From: Cacajao melanocephalus
Taxonomy: Eukaryota > Chordata > Mammalia > Primates > Pitheciidae
Assembly (NCBI GenBank): GCA_963573385.1
Contig: CAUYLG010026699.1
Coordinates: 17,398 to 81,397, forward strand
DNA: 64,000 bases
Reading direction: 5' to 3'
Made by a program: the position numbers and the translations under genes. Below the pieces are notes generated by a model that made no database searches, was not told the DNA's origin, and saw nothing but the letters and a program-made list of their open reading frames with translations. Shown one piece after another: positions 45,366-58,946 of this stretch; position 1 is the first letter of the stretch; every line of letters begins with the position of its first letter.

Positions 45366-45738
45366 AGGTTCCCAAACTGAAGTTCACAGGCTTAACGAGT
45401 TCATCAGGGGGCTGGGTACAGTGGTTCACACCTATAATCCCAGCACTTTGGGAGGCTGAGGCAGGCAGATCACTTGAGGTCGGGAGTTCAAGACCAGCCT
45501 GGCCAACATGGTGAAATTCTGTCTCTACTAAATATACAAAAATTAACCATGCATGGTGGCAGGACTTCTGGAGGTCTGGGGACTTCCGGAGGTCTGGGAA
45601 CTCCGTAAAAATGTACACTAAATTCAGAATGCATGTGCATTTATGCACGTGTTAGGTGAGAAGAGCCATAGCTTTTATCAGATCCTCAGAAGAGAACCAT
45701 GATGCCAAAAAGGTTCAGAATTACTGCTTTAAATAAAA
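45366..45738. mobile_element. hAT-like DNA transposon, split
   Basis: 45366-45409 ('aggttcccaaactgaagttc') and 45607-45738 ('cttttatcagatcctcagaa', then 'aaaggttcagaattactgct') look like the two ends of one old nonautonomous element, divided by a truncated Alu and a short duplicated block. Confidence 0.5.
45410..45562 (+). mobile_element. Alu, 3'-truncated
   Basis: From 'ggctgggtacagtggttcac' to 'ccatgcatggtggca'. No right arm or tail. Confidence 0.92.
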
Positions 45739-45989
45739 CAAAGTTTCAAGCTGTGGAGGCAAGGCAGCCCACTAATGGCTGCAGAATGCAAAACAAAGAT
45801 TGCCTCTCCTCATAGACATCAATGCTTTTGGAATGCAGAGCCTCATTATAGTAGTAATACTGAGAAACCTAAGTTCACCAGTCACAAGACAGGGAGACAA
45901 GTCCACTGTATATCCTGACCAACATATTGCCAACAGTTGGTGTCTTATCCACAGAGAAGACATTCTCTAAGAAAGAAAGACTGCCCTCC

Positions 45990-46282
45990 GGTCAGGCATG
46001 GTGGCTCATACCTGCAATCCCAGCACTTTGGGAGGCGGATGGATCATGAGGTCAAGAGATCAAGACCATCCTGGCCAACATGGTGAAACCCCATTTCTAC
46101 TAAAAACACAAAAATTAGCTGGGCATAGTGGCACAGGCCTATAGTCCCAGCTACTCTAGAGGCTAAGGCAGGAGAATCGCTTGAACTCCATAGGCAGATG
46201 CTGCAATGAGCAGAGCTTTCGCCACTGCACTCCAGCCTGGAAAGAAAGCGAGTCTGTCTCAAAAAAAAAAAAAAAAAAAAGC
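45990..46282 (+). mobile_element. AluY-type with 18-bp TSD
   Basis: Y-type 'gaccatcctggccaacatgg'. TSD at 45972-45989 and 46283-46300 with one difference (AAAGAAAGACTGCCCTCC versus ...ATTGCCCTCC). Confidence 0.97.
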
Positions 46283-46300
46283 AAAGAAAGATTGCCCTCC

Positions 46301-47913
<1,613 letters not shown>

Positions 47914-48139
47914 CTATGAAGGAAAAAGAAAGCCAGAATAAAATGAAAGAGCAGAGAGGCAGAACCTTCTTTAGACTCAGTAGTCAAGGAAGCCTCAGAA
48001 GAAAGCTGAGAGCTCATGGATAAGAAGGGGTAGAGTACTCAAAGGGCAGAACAAGAGTATCCTATGAAGAGAAAACAGCTTAAAAGAGACAGGAAAAACT
48101 GCGTAAATTCAAGTGCACAACGGGAAGCCACTGAATAGT

Positions 48140-49020
48140 TTAAGTAACCATGTGACCCGTTCTTTCAAAAGCTCTCTCTGGCTGCTTTGCATTGAAGAAA
48201 TGGGAAAGACCAGAGAAGAAGTGTGAAGACCAGCTGAAAGGCTACTGTGGCAGTTCAGGGGGAGATGGGATAGCTTCAGTGAAAAGAAGTCAAAGAGGCC
48301 AGGCGCGGTGGCTCACGCGTGTAATCCCAGCACTTTGGGAGGCTGAGGCTGGCGGATCACGAGGTCAGGAGTTCGAGACCATCCTGACCAACATTGGTGA
48401 AACCCCGTCTTTAAAAAAAAAAAAAAAAAAAAAATTCAAAGAATACAAAATACATTCTGGAAATGAATTGGAAAGGGCCTGGTGAAGAATGTAGTGGGGA
48501 GCCGTGGGTAAGAAAAACAAAGATGCCAAAAATGGCTCCTGGATTCCTGGTTTAAATGGTTCAGTGCCCATTTCTGATGGAAAAAACTAAGGGGAAAAAC
48601 AGCTTTGCTAGATAATTTCAGTTTTGGACATGTGATGTATCAGCTCCCTATAAAATACAAATTTGGGGATTCTCAGCAAATAAATGATATTTAAATCCTT
48701 GAGAACAAATTCTATCATCCAGAAACACAGAAGAGAGATGAAGGAACAGGCCCAAGCCCTAAGGAACTCACATGCAGTGATTGGGGAAAAGGGGTGGACA
48801 AAAAGTATATGCAAAAGTAAGAGGAAAAACAAGAATTATGAGATTACAGAAGCCAATAGGCTGGGATCCAAGAAAGAGGATGAATTCTGTGGATAAGTCT
48901 GGTAAGAGATGAAGTGAGATGTGGCCTGAATATCCACTGGTTTGGCAACCCACTATCATTGATGACCTTGGCGAGAGCAGTTTCAGGGAACTGGAAGAAA
49001 GAATCAAGTCGACAAGGGCT
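48140..49020 (+). mobile_element. Ancient interspersed repeat, class uncertain
   Basis: 48140-48289 ('agctctctctggctgctttg') and 48443-49020 ('ttcagttttggacatgtgat', 'tttggggattctcagcaaat', 'aatgatatttaaatccttga') follow a long, old mammalian repeat that I recognise but cannot name. An Alu interrupts it. Confidence 0.5.
48297..48435 (+). mobile_element. Half Alu: Y-type left arm ending directly in poly(A)
   Basis: From 'ggccaggcgcggtggctcac' to 'ccccgtcttt', then A20 or more. No right arm. Short TSD TCAAAGA at 48290-48296 and 48436-48442 suggests a single insertion in this form. Confidence 0.9.
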
Positions 49021-49460
49021 GAAGGGTGACTGACTATACACCAAGCAGCCTGCCTGCAACTTAGCAAACTTCCCAGCTATTACTAAGACGCAGGTAAATC
49101 ACCTCATCTCTCTCCTGCTCTACCATAACAGGCTCCAATTGCTTTTCCTGCTTCAACCCTTACCCTCCCCTCTTACAGCCCATTCTTAGTGCAGGAGCCA
49201 GAAAGATCCTAAAAGGGAAGTCATACCATACATCACCACTCCTCTGCTCAGTGATCTCATCTCATACAGAACAAAGGTCAAAAACATAAGTCTTCTTAAT
49301 AGCTAGAAGGTCACCATTTTACCTCTGAACACTCCTGCTCCTTGAATACAGCAAGTACTTTTGCGTCAGAGCTTCTGCACTTAAACAGCTTGACTCCTAA
49401 CTTCCTTCAGGTCCCTGCTCAAATGTCACTGCACCACAGAGGCTTTCACTGACCAACTGA

Positions 49461-49752
49461 TTTTTTTTTGTTTTGAGACAGAGTCTGGCTCTGTCACCCA
49501 GGCTGGAGTGCAGTAGCATGATCTCAGCACACTGCAACCTCCACCTCCCAGTTTAAGTGATTCTCATGCCTCAGCCTCCCAAGTAGGTGGGACTACAGGA
49601 GGGTGCCACCACACCTGGCTAATATTTGTATTTTCAGTAGAGATGGGGTTTCGTCATGTTGGCCAGACTAGTCTCCAAATCCTGACCTCAAGTGATCTGC
49701 CTGCCTTCGTCTCCCCTACAGGGATTACAGGTTTGAGCCACCACACCCCACC
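49461..49752 (-). mobile_element. AluS-type
   Basis: Complete reverse Alu. CTGATTT occurs on both sides (49457-49463 and 49753-49760), consistent with its own target duplication. Confidence 0.96.
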
Positions 49753-49762
49753 CTGATTTACA

Positions 49763-49840
49763 TTTTTTTTTTAAGTGAAAACAAGTTTATTAAGGAAGTG
49801 AAGGAACAAAGAATGGCTACTCCATAAGCAGAGCAGCCTG
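49763..49840 (-). mobile_element. LTR 3'-end fragment with poly(A), retroposed
   Basis: On the minus strand: 'gctgctctgcttatggagta', then AATAAA with 'cttgttttcactt' and A9. This resembles the polyadenylation end of an ERV1-type LTR. CAACTGATTT at 49454-49463 and 49843-49852 brackets the composite. It looks like reverse-transcribed RNA rather than an integrated provirus. It has no coding content. Confidence 0.55.
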
Positions 49841-50075
49841 GTCAACTGATTTAAATAGCACTCACTTTCATCCTTTGCTTATCTTTGCCTAACCTGATCT
49901 ATTTTTCTTCTTAGCACTTATCATCCTTATGGCATATTTATGCTTACTGTCTATCTCACATCATGAGGATAACAAGCTTCATAAAAGTAGAGGTTTTACC
50001 TGCTTTTGTGCACCACTGTGTAGCAAGTACGTAGGTCTGGTACACAGTAGACACTCATTTGTTTGTTGCAATGTA

Positions 50076-51127
50076 AGTCATGAGAAAGGCCCCTTCACAT
50101 TATAAGATTAAAAACTGGCATTTTCAGTTTGATGCAAACCTTCTGTTATTTAGATAATATGAGTCTGATTACCCACAGGAATGCAAGGAAAGTCTCATTT
50201 CTGGACCCATGAAACAGAATACTACTTTTTCAATGCTCTAAATGTAGGCCTTGAAAAACTCGCAATTATGCCATCCTGCTGGGCATCTCCTTGTAGACTC
50301 CTCAAGGAGCATTTCCATTCAATTTTCAGTATGAACTGTTTACCTTTTGGGTAAAGCAAGGTACATTAGACAAAAAAAAAAAATCATTTGTAGTAACACA
50401 AAGACGTGGTCATGGAGGGGGCAATGGTTCTGATGAAGCACACAAAGATGTGTACATACCATATTTGAACAAAGGCAAGTATGTATGGTGCACTGGGATT
50501 AGGTAATTCTTCCAAATAATTGAACCATACTCTCCAGTCTGTCTATTTAATTTCCCTAATCATCCCTCTAATCACCAAGAAACAGACTAAGCTATTTTTC
50601 TCTGCAAACTCTTCTGTTCTCAGAAGAGTAAGTGACCAAAAAAATAATTATCTTCTAATTCCTGGTAAGATCAAAGCTCTGGATTATGTAAATGAAATGC
50701 AAGCCTTAATCACACTGAAATCATATTTGTATCAGATTATCAGTCATCTATATCTACTCATGTAACCCTATACAAATTCTGTGAAAACACAAATCCTGGA
50801 AAATGCAAAATTCACCCAATGAATTAATGTACATACACTGTATAGCTAAGAATGGAAGAAAACAGCAAAACAAGTTAAAATACAGATAAATCTAAATAAC
50901 TATTATCTAACTACCTAATTGTGTGAAACATTTTAAAAAATCATTTCCAAAAATATGTAACATATAAAGATAACATAAATAAAATTCCAGATTTGCAAAG
51001 AAAAAAAGAAGGTAGAGAAGTACAGTGTAATAAAATGTTTGTTTTACAATTATGAGGACTCAAAAAGATACTATTTAGTGCTCTGCCTCTGACAATTAGA
51101 GAATTTTAAAAGCCTTTTTAAAATCTG
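50076..51127. other. Unique AT-rich DNA
   Basis: No gene or clear repeat recognised. The frame 50520-50765 is unsupported. Confidence 0.4.
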
Positions 51128-52070
51128 CATGGACCAATAACACACACAAAAAATGTTTAGTATCATTAGCCATTAGGGAATGCAAATCAAAACTAAAAGG
51201 AGATACCACTTCCCACCCACTAGGAGGGCTATAATCAAAAAGACACATAACAGAGAAACTAGTGTTGGCAACAATGTGGAGAAATTAGAACCCTCGTACA
51301 ATGCTGGTGGGAATATAAAATGGTGTAACCACCTTAAGAAACAGCTCGGCAGGCTGGTCCGATGGCAGTGGGTTATAAGTTCTGACTTATTAACATTAGT
51401 GTCACTAAAGTTGGTATAAAATCCCCCACTGCTAAATTTGACTGGCTTTTAAAAAATATATAAAAAATAAAGAAACAGCTTGGCAGTTCCTCAAAGGTTA
51501 AGCATAGAGTTCCATTTGACCCAGTAATTCTACTCCTACATAGGGGTGGGTTCGTGTTTTACAAGAGAAATGAAAATGTATGTAAAAACTTGTACACAAA
51601 TGTTCACAGCAGCATTATTCATAATCATCCAAAATAGGATGCAATCCATGTCCATTAACTGATGAACGGATAAAATACATCTATACAACTAATATTTACC
51701 CATAAAAAGGGAATAAAGTGCTGATATATGTTACAACATAGATGAACCTGAAAACACTATGCTAAGTGGAAGAAGCCAGTACTGTTCATAAAAGTGCATA
51801 CTGTATGATTCCATTTATATAAAAGGTCCAGAACAAGCTAATCTGCAGAGACAGAAAGTAGATAGCTGTTGCCTAGGACTGAGGTGGGAGGAAATGGAGA
51901 GTGACTGCCAATGAGTGGAGGATTTCTTTTCAGGGAGATGAAAATGTTCTGGTTTTCTAGACAGTGGTATTGGTTACACAACTGTGAATATACCAAAAAC
52001 CACTTAAATTGTATACTTTATTTGGGTAAATTGTATATGTAAATTTATACTTCAATAAAGCTGTTAAGAA
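51128..52070 (+). mobile_element. L1M 3' end with a Y RNA pseudogene inside
   Basis: End of ORF2 ('ggaatgcaaatcaaaactaa', 'ttcacagcagcattattcat') and 3' UTR to 'cttcaataaagctgtta'. Many stops. The Y4-like retropseudogene at 51352-51450 interrupts it. The open frame 51180-51419 is part of this fossil. Confidence 0.88.
51352..51450 (+). pseudogene. RNY4P: Y4 RNA retropseudogene
   Basis: GGCTGGTCCGATGGCAGTGG at the 5' end, 'ttaacattagtgtcactaaa' in the middle and 'tttgactggctttt' at the 3' end match the Ro-associated small cytoplasmic RNA Y4 over its full length, with a few substitutions. It is followed by an A-rich tail (51451-51469) and flanked by a 16-base target duplication (51336-51351 and 51470-51485, one mismatch). 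These mark L1-mediated retroposition, so it is almost certainly not an active Pol III gene. RNY4P is used as the generic family name, because I cannot assign the copy number. Confidence 0.93.
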
Positions 52071-52452
52071 TGAGGTAGCAGGCACAATGGGAGGCTTCTG
52101 GGTACTTCTAATATTTTATTTCTTGACCTGCTTGGTAGCTACACACATGTGTTCACACTATGATGATTCACTGAGCTGCAAACTTACAAGATATGAATGT
52201 TTCTACATGTATTTTGTATATCAAACAAAGACTTCAAAAAATAAGTCGATTTATAAATACTGACTTGGAAAGAGACCGAAGATGTATTATAAAGTGAGAA
52301 ATAAGCAAGTTTCAAAACAATACATATAGCACGGTCCAACTTTTTGTAAATGTATACACAACAACACTATATATCTTTCCTCATTGATCTGTGCAGAATT
52401 CAAATAAAAGAACTTTTGTTTTCTCTAATATGTATTTCTATATTTTAATTTT
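52071..52452. other. Flank, possibly ancient L1-like material
   Basis: 'gtttcaaaacaatacatata' and 'ggtccaactttttgtaaatg' (52300-52355) hint at the same old 3'-end repeat as at 30118. Otherwise nothing. Confidence 0.35.
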
Positions 52453-52583
52453 GGCCAGGCATGGTGGCTCACGCCTGTAATCCAAGCACTTTGGAGGCCA
52501 AGGCAGGAGGATCACCTGAGGTCAGGAGTTCAAGACCAGCCTGACCAACATGGTGAAACCCCGTCTTAAAAAAAAAAAAAAAT
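52453..52583 (+). mobile_element. Half Alu: S-type left arm ending directly in poly(A)
   Basis: From 'ggccaggcatggtggctcac' to 'gtgaaaccccgtctt', then A16. The same architecture as 48297-48435 but a different Alu type and target (TTAATTTT on both sides). Confidence 0.9.
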
Positions 52584-52671
52584 TAATTTTTGCCATGTAT
52601 ATTTTTCTAATCAGAAGACAATAGAGTTTACTTGTTAAAAAAAAAAACAAACTCAAGAAGGCATAAAGACA

Positions 52672-52988
52672 GTTAGGCACAGTGGCTCATGCCTGTAATC
52701 CCAGCATTATGGGAGGCTCAGGCAGGCAGATCACCTGAGGTCAGGACTTTGAGACGAGCCTGGCCAGTGGGGTGAAACCTGATCGCTACTGAAAATACAA
52801 AAATTAGCCTGATGTCATGGCACGTGCCTGTAGTCCCAGCTACTCAGGAGGCTGAGGCAGAATTACTGGAACCTGGAAGGTGGAGGTTGCAGTGAGATGG
52901 AGGTTGCAGTGAGCCGAGATTGCGCCATTGCACTCCAGCCTGAGCAACAGAGTGAGACTCCGTTTAAAAAAAAAAAAAAAAGAAAAAG
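52672..52988 (+). mobile_element. AluS-type with a 20-bp internal repeat
   Basis: Complete. 'ggaggttgcagtgag' occurs twice in succession (about 52882-52916), a small tandem duplication in the right arm. Confidence 0.95.
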
Positions 52989-53100
52989 GAGAAAAAGTAT
53001 AAATTTATTCAAAATAAATTCCTGAATTAGTATACAAAAATATAGAAATAATAAACCCAAGAACAGATTCTGAAAAGATGATCATTTAAAAAATAATAGC

Positions 53101-53702
<602 letters not shown>

Positions 53703-53717
53703 CTAATTTGATTGCTA

Positions 53718-53720
<3 letters not shown>

Positions 53721-53762
<42 letters not shown>
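53721..53762. repeat. (CA)21 microsatellite
   Basis: Uninterrupted CA dinucleotides. At this length it is likely to be polymorphic. Confidence 0.98.
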
Positions 53763-53764
<2 letters not shown>

Positions 53765-54423
53765 ACAGTAATAGGGAAATTACATCTTTTCCAACCATTC
53801 AGAATTATGAAAAAAATTAAGATATCTACTTAAAATTTTTCAGAATTATTTTCAGAGCATATATTCAAATGCTTTGACTATCACTTAATTAAGAAGAGTG
53901 AGTATGCAGCAAGAGAAAACAGCCCAGTGCAAGCAGGCCGCGGCTCTGAGCTACAGGGCCTGAGAGAAGAACCTAGCCCTCTGTGGGCCTGTTTCCTCAA
54001 TATGACAGTAAGGAGGTCAGATTATGACTCTGCTGCTCTCTGCTTCAAAAGTCACTAACTGGGTGGGTCGGGCCATGTGGGATGTAACATAACCAAGAAT
54101 AACACCATTAGCAGCAATAATAAAACCCACTACAGCTTTTTCAACGATTAATGTGCACTTCCATACATCATCTCTATATGCAAATGTCTGCCCCTCTCAC
54201 ACAGGGTAATTTGTGGACACACACCAAAATGTTACACCTCTGGAATTATAGTGGGGAAAGGAATAAGAATGGAGGATCCATCATTCAGGGTCCCAAAAGT
54301 AAAGAGACGGAAAATACAAATTAGAAATAATCTGTAAAAGAAATAATCACAAAGTTGGGGGGTAAGAGTCTACAGAAACCATGGGGATAGAACGGAAATC
54401 AGGACTAGTAAAGGCAGAACAAA
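53763..54423. other. Unique DNA, faint MIR-like section
   Basis: 'ctgtgggcctgtttcctcaa' near 53979 may be MIR. Otherwise no gene or repeat recognised. Confidence 0.4.
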
Positions 54424-54712
54424 GCTGAGCACCAGTGGCTCACACCTGCAATCCCAGCACTTTGGGATGCCAAGGCAGGAAGACAGCTTAGGAGTTCGAG
54501 ATCAGTCTGGGAAACACAGCAAGATTCCATCTCTACAAAAAATGTTTAGAAACTAGCCAATTGTGGTGGTGCATGCTACACCAGCTACTCAGGAGGCTGA
54601 GGTGGGAAGACTGCTTGGACCCAGAAGTTCAAGGCTACAGTGAGCCTGATCGCACCACTGTACTCCAGCCTGCTGGACAGAGCAAGACTCTGTCTCAAAA
54701 AAAAAAAAAAAA
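54424..54712 (+). mobile_element. AluJ-type
   Basis: J-type 'cttggacccagaagttcaag'. Complete with A17 tail. Confidence 0.95.
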
Positions 54713-54977
54713 GGAGGGGGGTGCAGGACAATATTGCTTCCAAAGAAGATAAGAGACAGAGATTACCAGAACCTGGGTATACAATACATGCTACCCTAAG
54801 AGGTGAAGTGATAAATATTCTGACCTCCTCCTCCTCTTGGCCCTTCAATCCAGAGGGCCTAAGAGTTCCTTATCTGGGGCAAAGAGGCAGGTAGAAAAGA
54901 ATAGAGGATAAATCTGGAGAGGTAAAGTAAAGCTATCCAACCCAGATTTCTTTTAACTTTTTATAAAATTAAATACA

Positions 54978-55278
54978 TGAGCCTAGCATGGTAGCTCATG
55001 CCTGTGATCCCAGCACTCTGGGAGGCCCAGGTGGGTGGATCACTTGAGGTTAGAAGTTTGAGACCAGCCTAGCCAACATGGTAAAACCCCATCTCTATTA
55101 AAAATACAAAAATTAGCCAGGCGTGGTGGTGAGTGCCTGTAATCCCAGCTACTCAGGAGGCTGAGGCACGAGAATTGCTTGAACCTGGGAGGCAGAGGTT
55201 GGAATGAGCCGAGATCAAGACACTGAACTTCAGCCTGGGCAACAAGAGCGAAACTCTGTCTCCAAAAACAAACAAACA
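54978..55278 (+). mobile_element. AluS-type with 13-bp TSD
   Basis: AAAATTAAATACA is perfectly duplicated at 54965-54977 and 55279-55291. Confidence 0.97.
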
Positions 55279-55566
55279 AAAATTAAATACACAAGGTAAA
55301 ATTATAATCTCTTCCTTACATAGAAACCTGAAGTCCCACCTTCCATAATCCTAGATCCTTCTCTCCAGAAGTAATCATCTTTGTTATCATCAGTTAGGTG
55401 GGGTTTACTGTTGGTCCTTTCTATATAGACAGAGAGACACATCACAATAAAATATAGAGAAGCGTTTTATAGAGTACTATTCGTTTAACATGAATGGTAT
55501 GACTCTACTGATTTCTTCAATCTTTTTTCCCCCACTATTTTCAGTTCGGTTCGAAAATAATGTTCA

Positions 55567-56202
<636 letters not shown>

Positions 56203-56217
56203 GAAATAATGCTCAAG

Positions 56218-56512
56218 AGGCTGGGCACAGTGACTCATGCTTGTAATCCCAGCACTTTGGGAGGCTGAGGCGGGCGGATAACAAGGTCAGGCGATCGAGA
56301 CCATTCTGGCTAACATGAAACCCCGTCTCTACTTAAAACACAAAAAATTAGCCAGGTGTGGCGGGCACACGCCTGTAATCCCAGCTACTCGGGAGGCTGA
56401 GGCAGGAAAATCGCTTGAATCTGAGAGGCAGAGGTTTCAGTGAACCAAGATTGCGCTACTGCACTCCAGCCTGGGTGACAGAGAAAGACTCCTTCTCAAA
56501 AATAATAATAGT
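56218..56512 (+). mobile_element. AluY-type, third of three at one target
   Basis: Y-type 'cgatcgagaccattctggct'. Followed by AAAAATGCTCAAGAAG (56513-56528), a further version of the same target. Confidence 0.96.
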
Positions 56513-56525
56513 AAAAATGCTCAAG

Positions 56526-56599
56526 AAGCCATGATGTGATGGATGAGCTTGATTCTCGTCTGAAGCCAAGATGTGATGGATGAGTTTGATTCTCATCTG
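56526..56599. repeat. 37-bp tandem duplication, two copies
   Basis: 56526-56562 and 56563-56599 both begin 'aagcca' and contain 'gatgtgatggatgag', with three or four substitutions. It abuts the third Alu of the series. Confidence 0.95.
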
Positions 56600-56614
56600 T
56601 TTCTACTCTACCTC

Positions 56615-56762
56615 AGTGGCTCTCAAAACACACCCTGTCCTTCAGCTGCATTAGCATCACCTAGGAACCTGTTTAAAATGCAAATTGCAGGTCCCACCCA
56701 GTAAAGTGAATCAAAAGCACTGGTGGGGGTGTCCAGCTTTTAAAGTCTAAGAACCACTACTC
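56615..56762 (+). mobile_element. MER5-type (hAT-Charlie) element
   Basis: 'gtggctctcaaaacacaccc' at the left and 'ctaagaaccacta' at the right are the terminal inverted repeats. 'tagcatcacctaggaacctg' is typical of the interior. 56763-56850 contains further MER5-like text ('atcagcattttaacaagatc'). Confidence 0.8.
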
Positions 56763-58085
56763 TGCCTCCAGGTACTCAAAACTTCCTTCACCATCACCTG
56801 ATGCCCTGCCAGAAATCAGCATTTTAACAAGATCCCCCAGTCTACATCAGGGCCACAAACCATAACCCCTAATCCATAATGCTTCACATTCATTCACACA
56901 GTGTCTGAGTGGTTTCTGGGAATGGGAGGTAGGGGAGGCCCGCTGAAAGAGCAGTGGTTTTTAACCTCTTTTAATATGAATCTGTCACTTACCAGTCCTG
57001 TGGGAAAAAAACAGCACTGCATGCCCTGGAGAAGAATGTTGTGTGTGTGTGACAGAGCACACAACTACCATTAAACTGCCTTGGAAATTTCTTCTGCTTA
57101 AGTGTCAGTGTTACATCCTAAGTTATAAGTTATTTTTCTTTTAAAATAATGGAAATTTCCATTTTAACCCCAGGCATAATAAAATTACCAAGACTGGCTA
57201 ACCTTTGTTTGTATCGCTAATATTGTAATAGGAATCCATCACCTTAAAAAAAACCAAGGGGACATATCTTTCCTTCTCTGTTCAAACAAGGACACCTTTA
57301 ACAACATCTACCCCCGATTTCCATGTAGCGGCCCCCACCTCCACAGAGCAAGAGGGAGAGAAAAGTATTTCCAGTATTTCACCTTTAACTTCCCGCTGCC
57401 TCCCTCAAAGGCTCACAAATTTTATTCCAAAATCTGAACCCTAAGGCCCCTAACTCCATCTTTCCCTTTGCTTCTCTCTCATTTTTCTCCACTGAGGCTT
57501 CTCTGGCCTGTTGTTCTGCAAACTGTCGGCTCTTTCAGCAAACCTACAGCTGAACTACATATACATTTATGTCTAAGAATCCTACAGCCTCACTGCTCAA
57601 TCCAGCTTGACTCCGCCTAACACAATGACGTGCTTTTTTAAGGCACTTCCAGTTTCACTTCTAGCTCCTACCAGGGTTCAGCCCCGCCCCAATGCAACAC
57701 AGCCCCCCTCAAGCTTCCCAGACCCAGGAAGTAGCAAGGTCAATTCTGTGAGGCACATATCCAATTTAACTTGCCTCTCCCTTCTTAAAGCAATCTTGGA
57801 ATTAAAATTTGTAAAGCCCCCTTTCAATTTAATAACTTTTCTTCCATAGAAACAAGAGGTCCTAAGCCTTAAAAATAAATTTGAGCCTTGTGTTTTTGAT
57901 TACACAGCATCGGGAAAAATAATATAACTATTCTACCAAAATTGAAAAGGAAACATGTTTACATCTCAAATGTCCTATAAAAAGATCCTGGTATGCTAAA
58001 ACTAGTTTGAGTTCGACTCCCACCCCAACCTTTTTTAAACTTCTCCAACACAGTTCCAGAATAACTTGTCAAAAATCACTTCTAA
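56763..58085. other. Mostly unique DNA
   Basis: Apart from MER5-like remnants at the left, no repeat or gene is recognised. The frame 57607-57849 (80 codons) lacks domain or splice support. Confidence 0.4.
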
Positions 58086-58195
58086 GGCGGTAATCCCAGC
58101 TACTCCAGAGACTGAAGTGATCGCTTGGGTCCAGGAGTTCCAGGACAGCCTGGGCAAAATAGTGACTCTCATCTCAAAATAACAAAACAAAACTC
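58086..58195 (+). mobile_element. Alu monomer fragment, old
   Basis: 'ggcggtaatcccagctactc' to 'agtgactctcatctcaaaat'. One arm only, J-like. Confidence 0.75.
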
Positions 58196-58359
58196 ATTGT
58201 GTCAATTCAGACCATTTATTTTTTTAAAATCTTGTTCTACCAAAAGTTAGACTCAAAAGATGTACAGTTTAGATCAAAAGATTTAAACATTCCAGAGTCA
58301 ACTTGTGACTTCAGTTTTTATCTCAACACAGAATTCACGAGTTGCACATAAATTTACTT

Positions 58360-58467
58360 CTTTTTAGAAATGGAGTCTTGCTATGTTGCCCGGGATAGTC
58401 TCAAACATTTGGCCTCAAATAATCCTCCCACCTCAGCCTCCCAAGTAACTGCGATTACAAATGAGCC
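58360..58467 (-). mobile_element. Alu monomer fragment, old
   Basis: 'aatggagtcttgctatgttg' to 'ctgcgattacaaatgagcca'. One reverse left arm only, FLAM-like. Confidence 0.8.
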
Positions 58468-58946
58468 AACCTATCCAAATTACAAATTCACTTTAAAAAG
58501 TCAAATCTTTTCACTTGTTGCTTTGCTTCTTGGATTTGTTTGGGGGAGGAGGAGTGTTTCTTTTTTAGCAGGTAATGGTAGCTTTTACTTGAAGCTTTAA
58601 AATATCCTGGAATAGTAATAATTTCTGTTTTCAATAATATATGCAGTTTTAATAGAAACATTAGATAATTAGATTACAAAAGTTCTTGACTTACATTCCT
58701 GCTATTAGCAAAGACAGTCAACAATGTCTTAAGAGTCACCAAACATATTAAACTCTAGATATAGTTTAAACCTAAGGTTATTTTTAAAACTCAAAACGAC
58801 GAGTGTGTAGAAACTCAATTATCTGGATTAATCAGTTTTTATCCTGCCTATATAGAAACAATGTCTTCCTCCTATAAATTAATTCCATAGTTTAGTAATT
58901 TTGAAAGGCAGAGAATTCATTTTTCCTTCCCAGGTATTCTTAAGCC
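58468..58946. other. Unique AT-rich DNA
   Basis: No feature recognised. Confidence 0.4.

Larger units (their letters stand above)
49150..50075 (+). mobile_element. L2 3' end, split by later insertions
   Basis: 49150-49463 ('tcctctgctcagtgatctca', 'gtccctgctcaaatgtcact') and 49843-50075 ('cttatcatccttatggcata', 'gtctggtacacagtagacac') are one L2 3' end. 49464-49842 is a composite insertion (Alu plus LTR fragment). Confidence 0.85.

Noticed and set aside
51352..51450. Considered as an active Y RNA gene
   Set aside because: The A-rich tail and flanking target duplication show retroposition. The upstream Pol III promoter elements of the true Y genes are not present, only L1 sequence.
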